A DNA stretch of 64,000 nt from CAXTPV01 sp965276715 (GTDB lineage Bacteria; Pseudomonadota; Alphaproteobacteria; Acetobacterales; Acetobacteraceae). Below are positions 26,604 through 35,102 of this stretch, piece after piece (the stretch's first letter is position 1; each line of letters begins with the position of its first letter). The stretch spans positions 2,046,001 through 2,110,000 of the forward strand of contig OZ255622.1 in NCBI GenBank assembly GCA_965276715.1, read 5' to 3'. The notes beneath the pieces are model-generated. The model saw only the letters and a program-made list of their open reading frames with translations. It had not been told where the DNA came from and searched no databases. Both the position numbers and the translations under genes were made by a program.

Positions 26604-27641
26604 TTACACTTCCCGCGGGACGAGATTGATCGGTGAGTGTCGCTGGCTCGATCGCGTTGCCTCGTCGAGACGCAGCACCGTGTGCGCGTTGGTGGAGCTG
26701 GTCGCCAGCGTGTTGACGACGCCCGTACGCAAAGCGCCGAGAATCGCCGCGGCCTTGGTGTTTTCGCTCGCGACCGCGATCACGTCCGGAATGCGGATGA
26801 GGTCGCGCGTCGTCAGGCCGATGACACGGCCGCGCAGGTCGCTGCTCGACGGGCGTCCGTGGATGTCGATGAAGTCGTAGCCCATGATGTCGCCGATGGT
26901 GCCGCCGCGCCGCGCGTCGGCGATCTCCTTCGGCGTGAACCAGCCCATGCGGACGAGATTGCTTTCCTCGCTCAGATCACCGATCCCGATCAGCGCCGTA
27001 TCCGCCCGGCGTGCCCGATCGAGCGTCAGCCGGACGGTCTGATTGCCCTGCAGTGATTCTCGCAGTGCCACGTCGGCAACCAGCGCCGGCGCGTAGAGCG
27101 ACTCGCTTTCGCCGCCGAACTGCATCGCCAGCCGGCGGCAGATGTGGTCGGCGTTCATGATCTCGCCGGCGCGGACAGAGCCGCCGATCGCGGCCACGAA
27201 GGTGACGGCGCGTCGCGGAACAGCCGGCAGGTGATCGGCCACCGATGCGACGTTGCGCCCCATGCCGACGGCAACGATCATCCCGTCGCCCACCGTCTTG
27301 ATGACGTGGTCCGCCACCAGGCCGGCCACGGCCGATCGCTGGGCATCCGCGTCCTTGCCATCGATCGAGACCAGTAACCGATCGATCCCGAAGCGCCCGA
27401 TAAACTCGCGTTCCAGTTCCTGTCTCGTGTTCGAGTGCTGCAGGACGCGTATCTGCACGACCCCCTCGTTCCTGGCACGCTTCAAGAGCCGGCTGATCTT
27501 GACACGGGAAATGCCGAAGCGCCGCGACAGTTCCTCCTGCGTCACGTCGTCATAGTAGTAGAGGCTGGCGATCTCGATCACCGTGTCCGGGGAGACATCG
27601 CCCCATTCGACGACACGCCGATCGGATGACCCTCCGCTCAT
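26604..27641 (-). CDS. SorC/DeoR-type sugar-binding transcriptional regulator
   Basis: The 345-residue protein has an N-terminal helix-turn-helix (VTQEELSRRFGISRVKISRLL, about residues 33-53). The SorC effector domain follows, with VAVGMGRNVASVADHL, FVAAIGGSVRAGE and GDIMGYDFIDIHGR. SorC proteins bind sugar phosphates and control adjacent sugar operons. It is divergent from the dhaK-dhaL-transporter operon and presumably regulates it. The ATG at 27641 is the nearest start to the helix-turn-helix; a GTG at 27725 would add 28 non-conserved residues and overlap a candidate operator. Confidence 0.9.
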   Translation of the reverse strand: MSGGSSDRRVVEWGDVSPDTVIEIASLYYYDDVTQEELSRRFGISRVKISRLLKRARNEGVVQIRVLQHSNTRQELEREFIGRFGIDRLLVSIDGKDADAQRSAVAGLVADHVIKTVGDGMIVAVGMGRNVASVADHLPAVPRRAVTFVAAIGGSVRAGEIMNADHICRRLAMQFGGESESLYAPALVADVALRESLQGNQTVRLTLDRARRADTALIGIGDLSEESNLVRMGWFTPKEIADARRGGTIGDIMGYDFIDIHGRPSSSDLRGRVIGLTTRDLIRIPDVIAVASENTKAAAILGALRTGVVNTLATSSTNAHTVLRLDEATRSSQRHSPINLVPREV

Positions 27642-27720
27642 GCCGCCGCTGCCGCCGGTCGAGGACGTCTGACGCACCGGATCATGACCGCCTGTCCTTC
27701 CTGCACACTCTACGTTGCAT

Positions 27721-27734
27721 TGCACAAATGCTCA
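27721..27734 (+). promoter_or_regulatory. Candidate SorC operator, site 1
   Basis: TGCACAAATGCTCA, repeated almost exactly 110 bp downstream at 27831 (first 10 bases identical). It overlaps the probable leader of the regulator gene. Assignment to the SorC protein is inference from position. Confidence 0.45.
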
Positions 27735-27830
27735 ATCAGATTGCCCCTCGGTGGACTTGATTCTGCAAGCCTAATACGAGACGTGCAAGTCAAGATCGGA
27801 AAGTTGTCTGTCAATCCAACGTCCAGACGA

Positions 27831-27844
27831 TGCACAAATGAGCA
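27831..27844 (+). promoter_or_regulatory. Candidate SorC operator, site 2
   Basis: TGCACAAATGAGCA, the second copy of the 14-mer, 6 bases before the -35 box of the dhaK promoter. Spacing of 110 bp between sites is close to a whole number of helical turns, which would suit looping. Confidence 0.45.
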
Positions 27845-27849
27845 AAAGC

Positions 27850-27879
27850 TTGACAAAAAATCCAGAAACTGGACATGAT
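27850..27879 (+). promoter_or_regulatory. Predicted sigma70-type promoter of the dhaK operon
   Basis: A consensus -35 TTGACA (27850-27855) is followed after 18 bp by CATGAT (27874-27879). The spacer holds the perfect palindrome TCCAG-AAA-CTGGA (27861-27873), well placed to act as a repressor site. A related half-site GTCCAG lies at about 27820. Confidence 0.5.
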
Positions 27880-27994
27880 CCTCCCGCAAGGCGCGGAACA
27901 GCGCGGTTTGAGGGGAGCGTCGATTGCCGGACCGGTGTCAGATCTTGCCGTCGCGGGACTGTCCCAGGTCGGCCCCTCGTCCAGGGCCTCGCCG

Positions 27995-28999
27995 ATGAGG
28001 CGCGTCGTCAATGATCCCGACCAGATCGTCGAGGATAGCCTGCGAGGCTATCTCGCCGCCCATCCGGACCTGCTGGCCGCCACGTCGCATCCGCGCGTGC
28101 TGGCGCGCACCGGCGGGATGGCGCGCGGAAAGGTCGGCGTCGTGACCGGTGGCGGATCCGGCCACGAGCCAGCCTTCCTCGGCTATGTCGGGCCCGGCCT
28201 GCTCGACGCGGTGTCAGTCGGCGAGGTGTTCGCCTCGCCGCCCGCCAAGAGCTTCCACGAGGCGTTCCGTGCCGCCGACGGCGGTGCGGGTGTCGCATGC
28301 CTCTATGGCAACTACGCTGGCGACAACATGAATGTGAAGATGGCGATCAAGTTGGCCGCCAAGGACGGGATCGAGGTCCGCACGGTCGTCGCCAACGACG
28401 ATGTCGCCTCGGCAGCCATCGAGGACCAAGCCAACCGCCGCGGCGTGGCCGGTGAGATCATGATGTGGAAGGCTGGCGGCGCTCGTGCCGACGAAGGCGG
28501 CAGCCTCGATGATGTCATCGCGGCCGCGCAGAGGACGATCGATGCGACGCGCAGCATCGGCGTCGGGTTGTCGGCCTGCACGATTCCGGCCGCCGGCAAA
28601 CCGAACTTCACGATCAAGGATGGCGACATGGAAGTCGGCATCGGGCATCACGGTGAACCCGGCATCGCGGTCATGCCCGTCAAACCGGCGGCCGACATGG
28701 CCGCGATGATGGTCGAGCGGATCGTCGAGGATCTGCCGTTCGCGGCGGGCGACGACGTCGCCGTGCTCGTCTCGGGCCTCGGGGCCACGCCCTCGATGGA
28801 ACTCTACCTGCTGTACGGGGAGGTCGACCGCTTGTTGCGCGCGCGTGGGATCATCCCGCGCCACCGCTTCATCGGCGACTACTTCACCTCGCTCGAGATG
28901 ATGGGCGTGTCGCTGACCCTGACCCGTCTCGACGCAGAACTCGACCGGCTGCTCTCGCGTCCCGCCCGATCGATCGGTCTGACGGTCCAGGCGAATTGA
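27995..28999 (+). CDS. dhaK: Dihydroxyacetone kinase subunit DhaK-like
   Basis: The 334-residue protein has TGGGSGHEPAFLGYVG and NYAGDNMNV near the N-terminus. The substrate-binding His is His219 in GIGHHGEPG, equivalent to the residue that forms a hemiaminal with dihydroxyacetone in DhaK. It binds a short ketose that DhaL then phosphorylates. With a threitol/erythritol-type dehydrogenase in the operon, erythrulose is as likely a substrate as dihydroxyacetone. ATG 27995 starts at MRRVVNDPDQIVEDSL, the usual DhaK N-terminus. dhaL begins 1 base after the stop. Confidence 0.92.
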   Translation: MRRVVNDPDQIVEDSLRGYLAAHPDLLAATSHPRVLARTGGMARGKVGVVTGGGSGHEPAFLGYVGPGLLDAVSVGEVFASPPAKSFHEAFRAADGGAGVACLYGNYAGDNMNVKMAIKLAAKDGIEVRTVVANDDVASAAIEDQANRRGVAGEIMMWKAGGARADEGGSLDDVIAAAQRTIDATRSIGVGLSACTIPAAGKPNFTIKDGDMEVGIGHHGEPGIAVMPVKPAADMAAMMVERIVEDLPFAAGDDVAVLVSGLGATPSMELYLLYGEVDRLLRARGIIPRHRFIGDYFTSLEMMGVSLTLTRLDAELDRLLSRPARSIGLTVQAN

Positions 29000-29000
29000 C

Positions 29001-29648
29001 ATGCAGAACGTAAGCCTCCGGGACGCCGGGCCCATCGTGAGGGACATGATCGCGGCCATCGTGCGGGAACAGGCGATGCTCGGCGAAATCGACGGTGCCA
29101 CCGGAGACGGCGACCACGGGATCAACATGGCGAAGGGATTTCGTCTCGCCTCGGAACGTCTGCCGGCCGACGGCTTCGATTTCGATGAGGGATTGCGGAT
29201 TGTCGGCGACACGCTGCTTGGCGACATCGGTGGGTCCATGGGTCCGCTCTACGGCACCTTCTTCACCGAAATGGCCGACGCGCTGGCGACCGCGCAGACG
29301 ATCGACCGGAGCAGTTTCGAGGCGATGCTGGAGGCGGGCGTCGCATCCGTCGTCGACATCGGCGGCGCCAAGCTCGGCGACAAGAGCCTTGTCGACGTAC
29401 TGCTCCCGGCGCTCTCGGCGTTTGCCGAAGCGGCCGCCGGCGAGCAGGATTTTCTCGATTGCCTCGAGAACATGAAGCGGGCTTCCGAACAAGGTTTCCA
29501 GTCAACGCGGCACCTGGTGGCCAGGATCGGGCGGGCAGCGCGTCTTGGAGAACGATCGCGAGGCTCGCTCGATGCGGGCGCCGCGTCATGCAATCTGCTG
29601 CTGACGACGATCGCCGACGGGCTGACGCAGCGGCTGCAGATCGGATGA
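29001..29648 (+). CDS. dhaL: Dihydroxyacetone kinase subunit DhaL-like
   Basis: The 215-residue nucleotide-binding subunit has the Mg/nucleotide motif ATGDGDHGINM, then GGSMGPLYGTFF and the C-terminal GRAARLGERSRGSLDAGA. In PTS-linked systems DhaL keeps ADP bound and is re-phosphorylated by DhaM. No dhaM or other PTS gene is present here, so ATP may be used directly, or DhaM is elsewhere. The stop overlaps the start of the DUF2291 gene (ATGA). Confidence 0.92.
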   Translation: MQNVSLRDAGPIVRDMIAAIVREQAMLGEIDGATGDGDHGINMAKGFRLASERLPADGFDFDEGLRIVGDTLLGDIGGSMGPLYGTFFTEMADALATAQTIDRSSFEAMLEAGVASVVDIGGAKLGDKSLVDVLLPALSAFAEAAAGEQDFLDCLENMKRASEQGFQSTRHLVARIGRAARLGERSRGSLDAGAASCNLLLTTIADGLTQRLQIG

Positions 29649-30277
29649 CCAGCCACGCCAAGTCTCGTGCCCGTCTGGGCCTCGCCTCGGCCGCGATCCT
29701 GGTCCTGATCGCGGCGATGGCGTTCGACACCAGGATCGTCAAGATCGGCTCTGGGGCGGCGCTTCCGCCGGGCGCCTTCGACGCCGCCGATTACGGCAAG
29801 TCCAAGTTCCCGCCGGTCCAGTCGGCGATCGTCGGCCGCGCGGTCGACGCAGCCACCCTCGAGGCGGCGATCGTCAAGGACCAGGCAGCGGCGGCCAAGC
29901 AGTACGGCGTCAACGCCGGCAGTGGTGCCGAAATCTCGGTGAAGTTCACCGGGGTCGCCGGCAAGGATGATTTCGGCGTCTATCCGGTCAAGATCGGCGG
30001 CCTGCCGGACAATCTCACCGTTCGCGTTCAGACGGGTCCGGCGATCTACGGCACCGACCTGCGCGACGCCACCGGAACGATCAGCTTCGGCCAGTTCACC
30101 AACCAGATCGACTACCAGAACGCCGCCTCCGCCCTGAACAAGCAGATGAAGAGGCAGGTGCTTGCCAGGATCGATGCGAGCAAGCTCACCGGCAAGACCA
30201 TGTCCGTCGTCGGCGTCTTCCAGTTGACCAACCCGAACAATTGGCTGGTCACGCCGGTCAAACTGGACGTGAAATGA
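29645..30277 (+). CDS. DUF2291 family exported/anchored protein
   Basis: The 210-residue protein has one N-terminal hydrophobic segment (about residues 12-27), then FDTRIVKIGSG and a soluble domain with AIYGTDLRDATGTISFGQF. This is the DUF2291 family, often found as a periplasmic lipoprotein encoded beside sugar ABC importers; no lipobox Cys is visible here. Its function is unknown. It overlaps both dhaL and the ABC ATPase gene by 4 bases, so it is made with them and probably acts with the importer at the membrane. Confidence 0.85.
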   Translation: MTSHAKSRARLGLASAAILVLIAAMAFDTRIVKIGSGAALPPGAFDAADYGKSKFPPVQSAIVGRAVDAATLEAAIVKDQAAAAKQYGVNAGSGAEISVKFTGVAGKDDFGVYPVKIGGLPDNLTVRVQTGPAIYGTDLRDATGTISFGQFTNQIDYQNAASALNKQMKRQVLARIDASKLTGKTMSVVGVFQLTNPNNWLVTPVKLDVK

Positions 30278-31785
30278 GCGCCACCGACATCGTGCTGACG
30301 GCGCGCAACGTCGCCAAGATCTACGGCAGCACCCACGCGCTCAAGGGCGTGAATTTCGACATCCGTCGCGGCAAGGTCACCACGCTGTTCGGCGAGAACG
30401 GCGCCGGCAAGTCGACGTTGATGAAAGTCCTGTCCGGCGTGGTCACGCCCACATCGGGAACGATCGAGCTCGACGGGACGGAGGTGACGTTCGCCTCCTC
30501 GTCGGACGCGCGCGATCGCGGCATCTCCATCATCCATCAGGAGCTGAGCCTCGCGCCCAACCTGAGCGTGCGCGACAACATCTTCATGGGACGCGAGCTG
30601 CGATCGGGCGCCGGTGTCGACTTCGCCGAGGAGGCACGCCAGGCGCGCGCGCTGATGGCCGAACTCGAGGAAGACATCGATCCGCTGACCCTGGTCGAGG
30701 ATCTGCGCCTCGGCCAGCAGCAGATCGTCGAGATCGCGCGCGCGCTCTCGGTCGACAGCCGGATCCTGATCATGGACGAGCCGACCTCGGCGTTGAGTGC
30801 GACCGAGGTCGAAGTGCTGTTCAAGGTGATCAGGGACCTGACCGGTCGCGGTGTCGCCATCGTCTACATCTCGCACCACCTCGAAGAGGCGCTGCTGATC
30901 ACCGACTACGCTGTCGTGCTGCGTGACGGCGCGATGACCGCCAACGCCGAGCGCCGCGACATCGACCTCGAATGGATCGTGCGCAACATGGTGGGCGAGA
31001 ACTACAATCTCGGCTCTCCGCCCACCGGCTACGCCTTCGGCGACGTCGCACTTTCGATCAACGACGTCAGCGTCGCCGACAAGTCCGGTGACGGCTCGGT
31101 CGTCGACCACATGTCGATCGACGTCCGCGCGGGCGAGATCGTCTGCATCTACGGGCTGATGGGCGCCGGACGCACCGAGATGCTCGAGTGCGTCGCCGGA
31201 CGCGTGCCGATGACCGGCGGCCGGGTGCTGCTCGAGAACGAGGACGTCTCGCGGCTCGGCATCGCCGAACGGATCCTCAAGGGCCTCGTCCTGGTGCCGG
31301 AGGACCGGCAGCGCGACGGCCTGGTCCAGACGATGTCGGTCGGAGAGAACCTGTCGCTCGGCAGCATCGGCCGCTTCGTGCGCAACCTGCTCGTGTCGCC
31401 GCCGCGCGAGCGCGCGATGGTGGGCGAGCAGATACGCGATGTCCGGATCAAGACCTCGGGCGGGCACGCCCCGATCGGATCCCTCTCCGGCGGCAACCAG
31501 CAGAAGGTCGTGATCGGCAAGATGCTGATGACCGATCCCAAGGTCATCATGCTCGACGAGCCCAGCCGCGGCATCGACATCGGCGCCAAGGCCGAGGTGT
31601 TCCGCATCCTCGCCGAGCGCGCCACGCGAGGTCTTGCCGTGCTGTTCTCGACCTCCGAGGTCGGCGAGTGCCTCAGCATCGCCCACCGGATCATCGTGAT
31701 GCGCCGCGGCCGGATCTCCGCCCAATTCGGATCCGACGTCAGCAAGGAGGAGATCATGGCAGCCTCCGGCGAAGCCGTGGTCTGA
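30274..31785 (+). CDS. Sugar ABC transporter ATP-binding protein (two-domain, RbsA/XylG type)
   Basis: The 503-residue protein is a tandem ABC ATPase. Domain 1 has Walker A GENGAGKST, signature LRLGQQQIVEIARAL and Walker B ILIMDEPTSAL. Domain 2 has a degenerate Walker A region (GLMGAGRTEML) and a good signature, LSGGNQQKVVIGKML. This asymmetry is normal for CUT2 importers of ribose, xylose and related compounds. ATG 30274 overlaps the DUF2291 stop. It energises uptake together with the permease and binding protein downstream. Confidence 0.95.
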   Translation: MSATDIVLTARNVAKIYGSTHALKGVNFDIRRGKVTTLFGENGAGKSTLMKVLSGVVTPTSGTIELDGTEVTFASSSDARDRGISIIHQELSLAPNLSVRDNIFMGRELRSGAGVDFAEEARQARALMAELEEDIDPLTLVEDLRLGQQQIVEIARALSVDSRILIMDEPTSALSATEVEVLFKVIRDLTGRGVAIVYISHHLEEALLITDYAVVLRDGAMTANAERRDIDLEWIVRNMVGENYNLGSPPTGYAFGDVALSINDVSVADKSGDGSVVDHMSIDVRAGEIVCIYGLMGAGRTEMLECVAGRVPMTGGRVLLENEDVSRLGIAERILKGLVLVPEDRQRDGLVQTMSVGENLSLGSIGRFVRNLLVSPPRERAMVGEQIRDVRIKTSGGHAPIGSLSGGNQQKVVIGKMLMTDPKVIMLDEPSRGIDIGAKAEVFRILAERATRGLAVLFSTSEVGECLSIAHRIIVMRRGRISAQFGSDVSKEEIMAASGEAVV

Positions 31786-31808
31786 CCGAGCAGAGCGGAG
31801 CGACGAGA

Positions 31809-32903
31809 ATGACCAGCACCGACACAGCCACCCGTTCCGCGCCAGGCCAGGCCGCCGGCCGCATCGACATCCTCCGCGTGCTGCTCGAAGGTCGCGCCTT
31901 CTTCGCGCTGATCGTCATCATCGTCGTCTTCGGGGTCCTCTCGCCTTACTACCTCACCGTGAGCAACGTGCTCACGATGTCCTCGCACGTCGCGATCTTC
32001 GGCATTCTCGCCGTCGGCATGCTGCTGGTCATCCTCAACGGCGGCATCGACCTTTCGGTCGGATCCACACTCGGGCTGTCCGGCGTGTTCGCGGGTTTCC
32101 TGATGCAGGGCGTGACCTTCCCCTCGCTCGGCGTCACGCTGTTTCCGGCGGTCTGGGTGGTCGCCATTCTGACATGCGCGCTCGGCGCCCTCGTGGGCTT
32201 CGTCAACGGCGTGCTGGTCGCGCGCTTCAAGGTGCCTGCGTTCGTCGCCACCCTGGGCGTGATGTATGTCGCGCGCGGCGTGGCCCTGCTGATGACCAAC
32301 GGTCTGACCTACAACAATCTCGGCGGCAACCCGAAGCTCGGCAACACCGGGTTTGACTGGCTCGGCTTCAATCACCTGTTCGGCGTGCCGATCGGCGTCG
32401 TCGTCCTGGTGGTCGTGGCCCTTGTCGCCAACCTCGTCCTCGCGCGCACCGCGTTCGGCCGCTGGCTGTACGCCTCGGGGGGCAACGAACGCGCGGCCGA
32501 ATTGTCGGGCGTGCCGGTCAGGACGGTCAAGGTGTCGGTTTACATGCTGTCGGGCGTCTGTGCCGCCGTTGCCGGCCTGATCCTGTCGTCGCAGCTCACC
32601 TCCGCCGGGCCGACCGCGGGCATCTCCTACGAATTGACGGCCATTGCCGCCGTCGTCATCGGCGGCGCCGCCCTGACCGGCGGCCGCGGCAACATCCGCG
32701 GCACCATGCTCGGTGCCTTCGTCATCGGCTTCCTGTCCGACGGGCTCGTGATCATCGGCATCTCGTCCTACTGGCAGACGGTGTTCACCGGCGCGGTGAT
32801 CGTGCTCGCGGTGCTGCTCAACGCCGTCCAGTACCGACGCCGCGTCAAGGCTCCGGCCTCGACCGGCGGCCAGCCCACGTCTCCGGCCAAGACGGCTGCC
32901 TGA
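31809..32903 (+). CDS. Sugar ABC transporter permease (RbsC type)
   Basis: The 364-residue permease has about ten hydrophobic segments and the CUT2 signatures GMLLVILNGGIDLSVGS, FVATLGVMYVARG and AVVIGGAALTGGRG. One permease gene is enough for CUT2 systems, which use a homodimer. It lies 23 bases after the ATPase gene in the same operon. The C-terminal tail is short, cytoplasmic and Pro/Thr-rich. Confidence 0.95.
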   Translation: MTSTDTATRSAPGQAAGRIDILRVLLEGRAFFALIVIIVVFGVLSPYYLTVSNVLTMSSHVAIFGILAVGMLLVILNGGIDLSVGSTLGLSGVFAGFLMQGVTFPSLGVTLFPAVWVVAILTCALGALVGFVNGVLVARFKVPAFVATLGVMYVARGVALLMTNGLTYNNLGGNPKLGNTGFDWLGFNHLFGVPIGVVVLVVVALVANLVLARTAFGRWLYASGGNERAAELSGVPVRTVKVSVYMLSGVCAAVAGLILSSQLTSAGPTAGISYELTAIAAVVIGGAALTGGRGNIRGTMLGAFVIGFLSDGLVIIGISSYWQTVFTGAVIVLAVLLNAVQYRRRVKAPASTGGQPTSPAKTAA

Positions 32904-32936
32904 CCTTACTGACGAACACAACAAAGGAAACCAACC

Positions 32937-33875
32937 ATGTCCCGTCACACAGCCCTGATGTTCGCAGCCCTGGCCCTGGCTGTTCCGGCCAGCGCCTCGG
33001 CCGCCGGCCTGATGACGATCGTCGTGAACGATCCGTCGAACCCGTACTGGCTCACCGAAGGCAAGGTGGCCGCCGCCGAGGCGCAGAAGCTCGGCTACAC
33101 CGCCAATGTCGGTGCGTCGAAAGGCGACACCAACACCGAGAGCAACCTGATCGACACCGCGATCACCAACCGCTCGGTCGCGATCATCCTCGATCCCGCC
33201 AACGCCAGCGGCTCGGTGGGCGCGGTCAAGAAGGCGCTGGCCGCCAACATCCCCGTCTTCCTGGTCAACGCCGAGATCAACACCGCGGGCCTCGCCAAGG
33301 CCCAGCTCGTGTCGAACAATGCGCAAGGTGCCGCTCTCGGCGCGCAGCAATGGGTCAAGGACATCGGCCAGAAAGGCAACTATGTCGAACTGCTGGGCTC
33401 GCCATCCGACAACAATGCCGCCACCCGCTCCAACGGCTACGAGACCGTGCTGTCCCAGTTCGACGATCTCCACAAGGTCGGCTCGCAGGTCGCCAACTGG
33501 GACCGTACCCAGGGACACGACAAGATGCAGAGCCTGCTCCAGGCGCATCCGAACATCATCGGCGTGATCAGCGGCAATGACGAGATGGCGCTCGGGGCGA
33601 TCGCGGCGCTGAAGGAGGCCGGCAAGCTTGCCAGCATCAAGGCCGGCGGCTTCGACGGTTCTCCCGACGCGGTGTCGGCGGTCAAGGCGGGCGAGCTGCA
33701 ATACACCGTGCTCCAGCCGGTGGCGACCTTCTCGGCCAAGGCGGTCGATGAGGCCGACCAGTTCCTCAAGACCGGCAAGACCGGTGCGGCGAGCGAGAAG
33801 CAATTGTTCGACTGCGTCCTCATCACGAAGGACAATGCGGGTGACTTCATTTCTCCGTTCACCCTCAAGCAGTAG
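32937..33875 (+). CDS. Periplasmic sugar-binding protein of ABC importer
   Basis: The 312-residue protein has a Sec signal peptide (about residues 1-22, ending SASAAG). A type I periplasmic binding fold (RbsB-like) follows with VVNDPSNPYWLTEGK, AIILDPANASGSVGAV and ISGNDEMALGAIAALKEAG. It should capture the imported polyol or sugar and present it to the permease. An AAAGGAAACC ribosome-binding region precedes ATG 32937. The dehydrogenase copy 2 starts 43 bases after its stop. Confidence 0.94.
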   Translation: MSRHTALMFAALALAVPASASAAGLMTIVVNDPSNPYWLTEGKVAAAEAQKLGYTANVGASKGDTNTESNLIDTAITNRSVAIILDPANASGSVGAVKKALAANIPVFLVNAEINTAGLAKAQLVSNNAQGAALGAQQWVKDIGQKGNYVELLGSPSDNNAATRSNGYETVLSQFDDLHKVGSQVANWDRTQGHDKMQSLLQAHPNIIGVISGNDEMALGAIAALKEAGKLASIKAGGFDGSPDAVSAVKAGELQYTVLQPVATFSAKAVDEADQFLKTGKTGAASEKQLFDCVLITKDNAGDFISPFTLKQ

Positions 33876-33918
33876 GCGCCGTCATGGTGAACACATCGAG
33901 ATCCCGGGGAGTGCTCCG

Positions 33919-35034
33919 ATGAGCCAGTCGAGCCTCTCCGCGCCGCGTCCGAACCAGCTTCCCGACCGGATGAACGCGGTGGTCTGCTACGCGCCGGGGG
34001 ACTACCGCTACGAGGAGGTGGACGTTCCGCGTGCGGGCCCCGACGACATCATCATCGAGGTCGAGGGCTGCGGCATCTGCGCGTCCGACATCAAGACGTT
34101 CGGCGGCGCGCCGTCGTTCTGGGGCGATGCGGAGCAGCCGCAATACACCAAGCCGCCGATGATCCCCGGCCACGAGTTCGTGGGCCACGCGGTCGAGGTG
34201 GGCGAGAACATCCTGCGCGAGGGCCAATACAAGGTCGGCGACCGTCTGATCTCCGAGCAGATCGTGCCGTGCGACAAGTGCCGCTACTGTCTGCGCGGCG
34301 AATACTGGATGTGCGAGGTGCACGACCTGTATGGCTTCCAGAAGAACGTGCACGGCGCGATGGCGCGCTACATGCGCTTCCCCCGCACGTCGCGCACGCA
34401 TCACGTGCCGCACGACGTGCCGTTCGAGAAGGTGATCCTGACCGAGCCGTATGCCTGCTCGGTGCACGCGGTCAACCGCGGCCGGATCCAGCTCGACGAC
34501 ATCGTCGTGCTGGCGGGCGCCGGCCCGCTGGGGCTGGGCATGGTGGGCGCGGCGCGGCTGAAGAACCCGACCAGGCTGATCGTGCTCGACACCAAGCCGG
34601 ACCGGCTCGAGCTGGCCAAGCGGTTCGGCGCCGACCTGACGCTCAACCCGCTCGAGGACGACGTGGTCAAGATCGTCAAGGCGATGACCGACGGCTATGG
34701 CTGCGACGTCTATATCGAGGCGACGGGGCACCCGTCGGCGGTGCGTCAGGGCCTGCAGATGATCCGCAAGCTCGGACGGTTCGTGGAGTTCAGCGTGTTC
34801 GGCGAGCAGGTGACGGCGGACTGGAGCATCATCAGCGACCGCAAGCAGCTCGACCTGTATGGCTCCCATCTCGGTCCCTATTGCTACCCGTTCACGATCG
34901 CGGCGATCGCCGACGGACGTCTGCCGACCGAGAACGTGGTGACCCACTCGCTGCCCCTGTCGGAATGGCACCACGGCTTCGACCTGATGAAGAAAGGCGA
35001 CAAGTCGATCAAGGTCGTGCTCATCCCGGAGTGA
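33919..35034 (+). CDS. MDR-family zinc alcohol dehydrogenase, erythritol/L-threitol dehydrogenase-like (copy 2)
   Basis: The protein is identical to that encoded at 23337-24452: 371 residues, with zinc ligands in CGICASDIK, HE of PGHEFVGH and the four-Cys structural site. This copy is the last gene of the dhaK-dhaL-DUF2291-ABC operon, so it is the operon's own oxidation step. Its ribosome-binding site (GGGGAGTG, then ATG) differs entirely from that of copy 1. Silent differences from copy 1 are at 34776 and 35022, and the stop is TGA. Confidence 0.9.
   Translation: MSQSSLSAPRPNQLPDRMNAVVCYAPGDYRYEEVDVPRAGPDDIIIEVEGCGICASDIKTFGGAPSFWGDAEQPQYTKPPMIPGHEFVGHAVEVGENILREGQYKVGDRLISEQIVPCDKCRYCLRGEYWMCEVHDLYGFQKNVHGAMARYMRFPRTSRTHHVPHDVPFEKVILTEPYACSVHAVNRGRIQLDDIVVLAGAGPLGLGMVGAARLKNPTRLIVLDTKPDRLELAKRFGADLTLNPLEDDVVKIVKAMTDGYGCDVYIEATGHPSAVRQGLQMIRKLGRFVEFSVFGEQVTADWSIISDRKQLDLYGSHLGPYCYPFTIAAIADGRLPTENVVTHSLPLSEWHHGFDLMKKGDKSIKVVLIPE
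33919..35034 (+). repeat. 1,116-bp direct repeat, copy 2
   Basis: Second copy of the repeat at 23337-24452, offset by 10,582 bases. Boundaries coincide with the coding sequence. Confidence 0.97.
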
Positions 35035-35102
35035 ACCTTTAAACTGCTCGTTAGGGTCTTGGTGCCAGTATCGGTTGCGTCCAAGGGAACCGTGCACCGA
35101 TC

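Larger units (their letters stand above)
27642..27994. promoter_or_regulatory. Divergent control region between SorC regulator and dhaK
   Basis: This 353-bp gap is notably more AT-rich than its surroundings. It contains a repeated 14-mer (27721 and 27831), a good sigma70-like promoter toward dhaK, and a short perfect palindrome inside its spacer, each listed separately. An open frame upstream of the dhaK ATG lacks homology. Confidence 0.7.

Noticed and set aside
31149..33803. 884-codon minus-strand frame across the ABC importer genes
   Set aside because: It spans three convincing genes and their junctions antisense, and its residues are the usual high-GC shadow composition.
33919..35034. Dehydrogenase duplication as part of a composite transposon
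   Set aside because: Only one IS copy is present, next to copy 1, and repeat limits match the coding sequence rather than IS ends.
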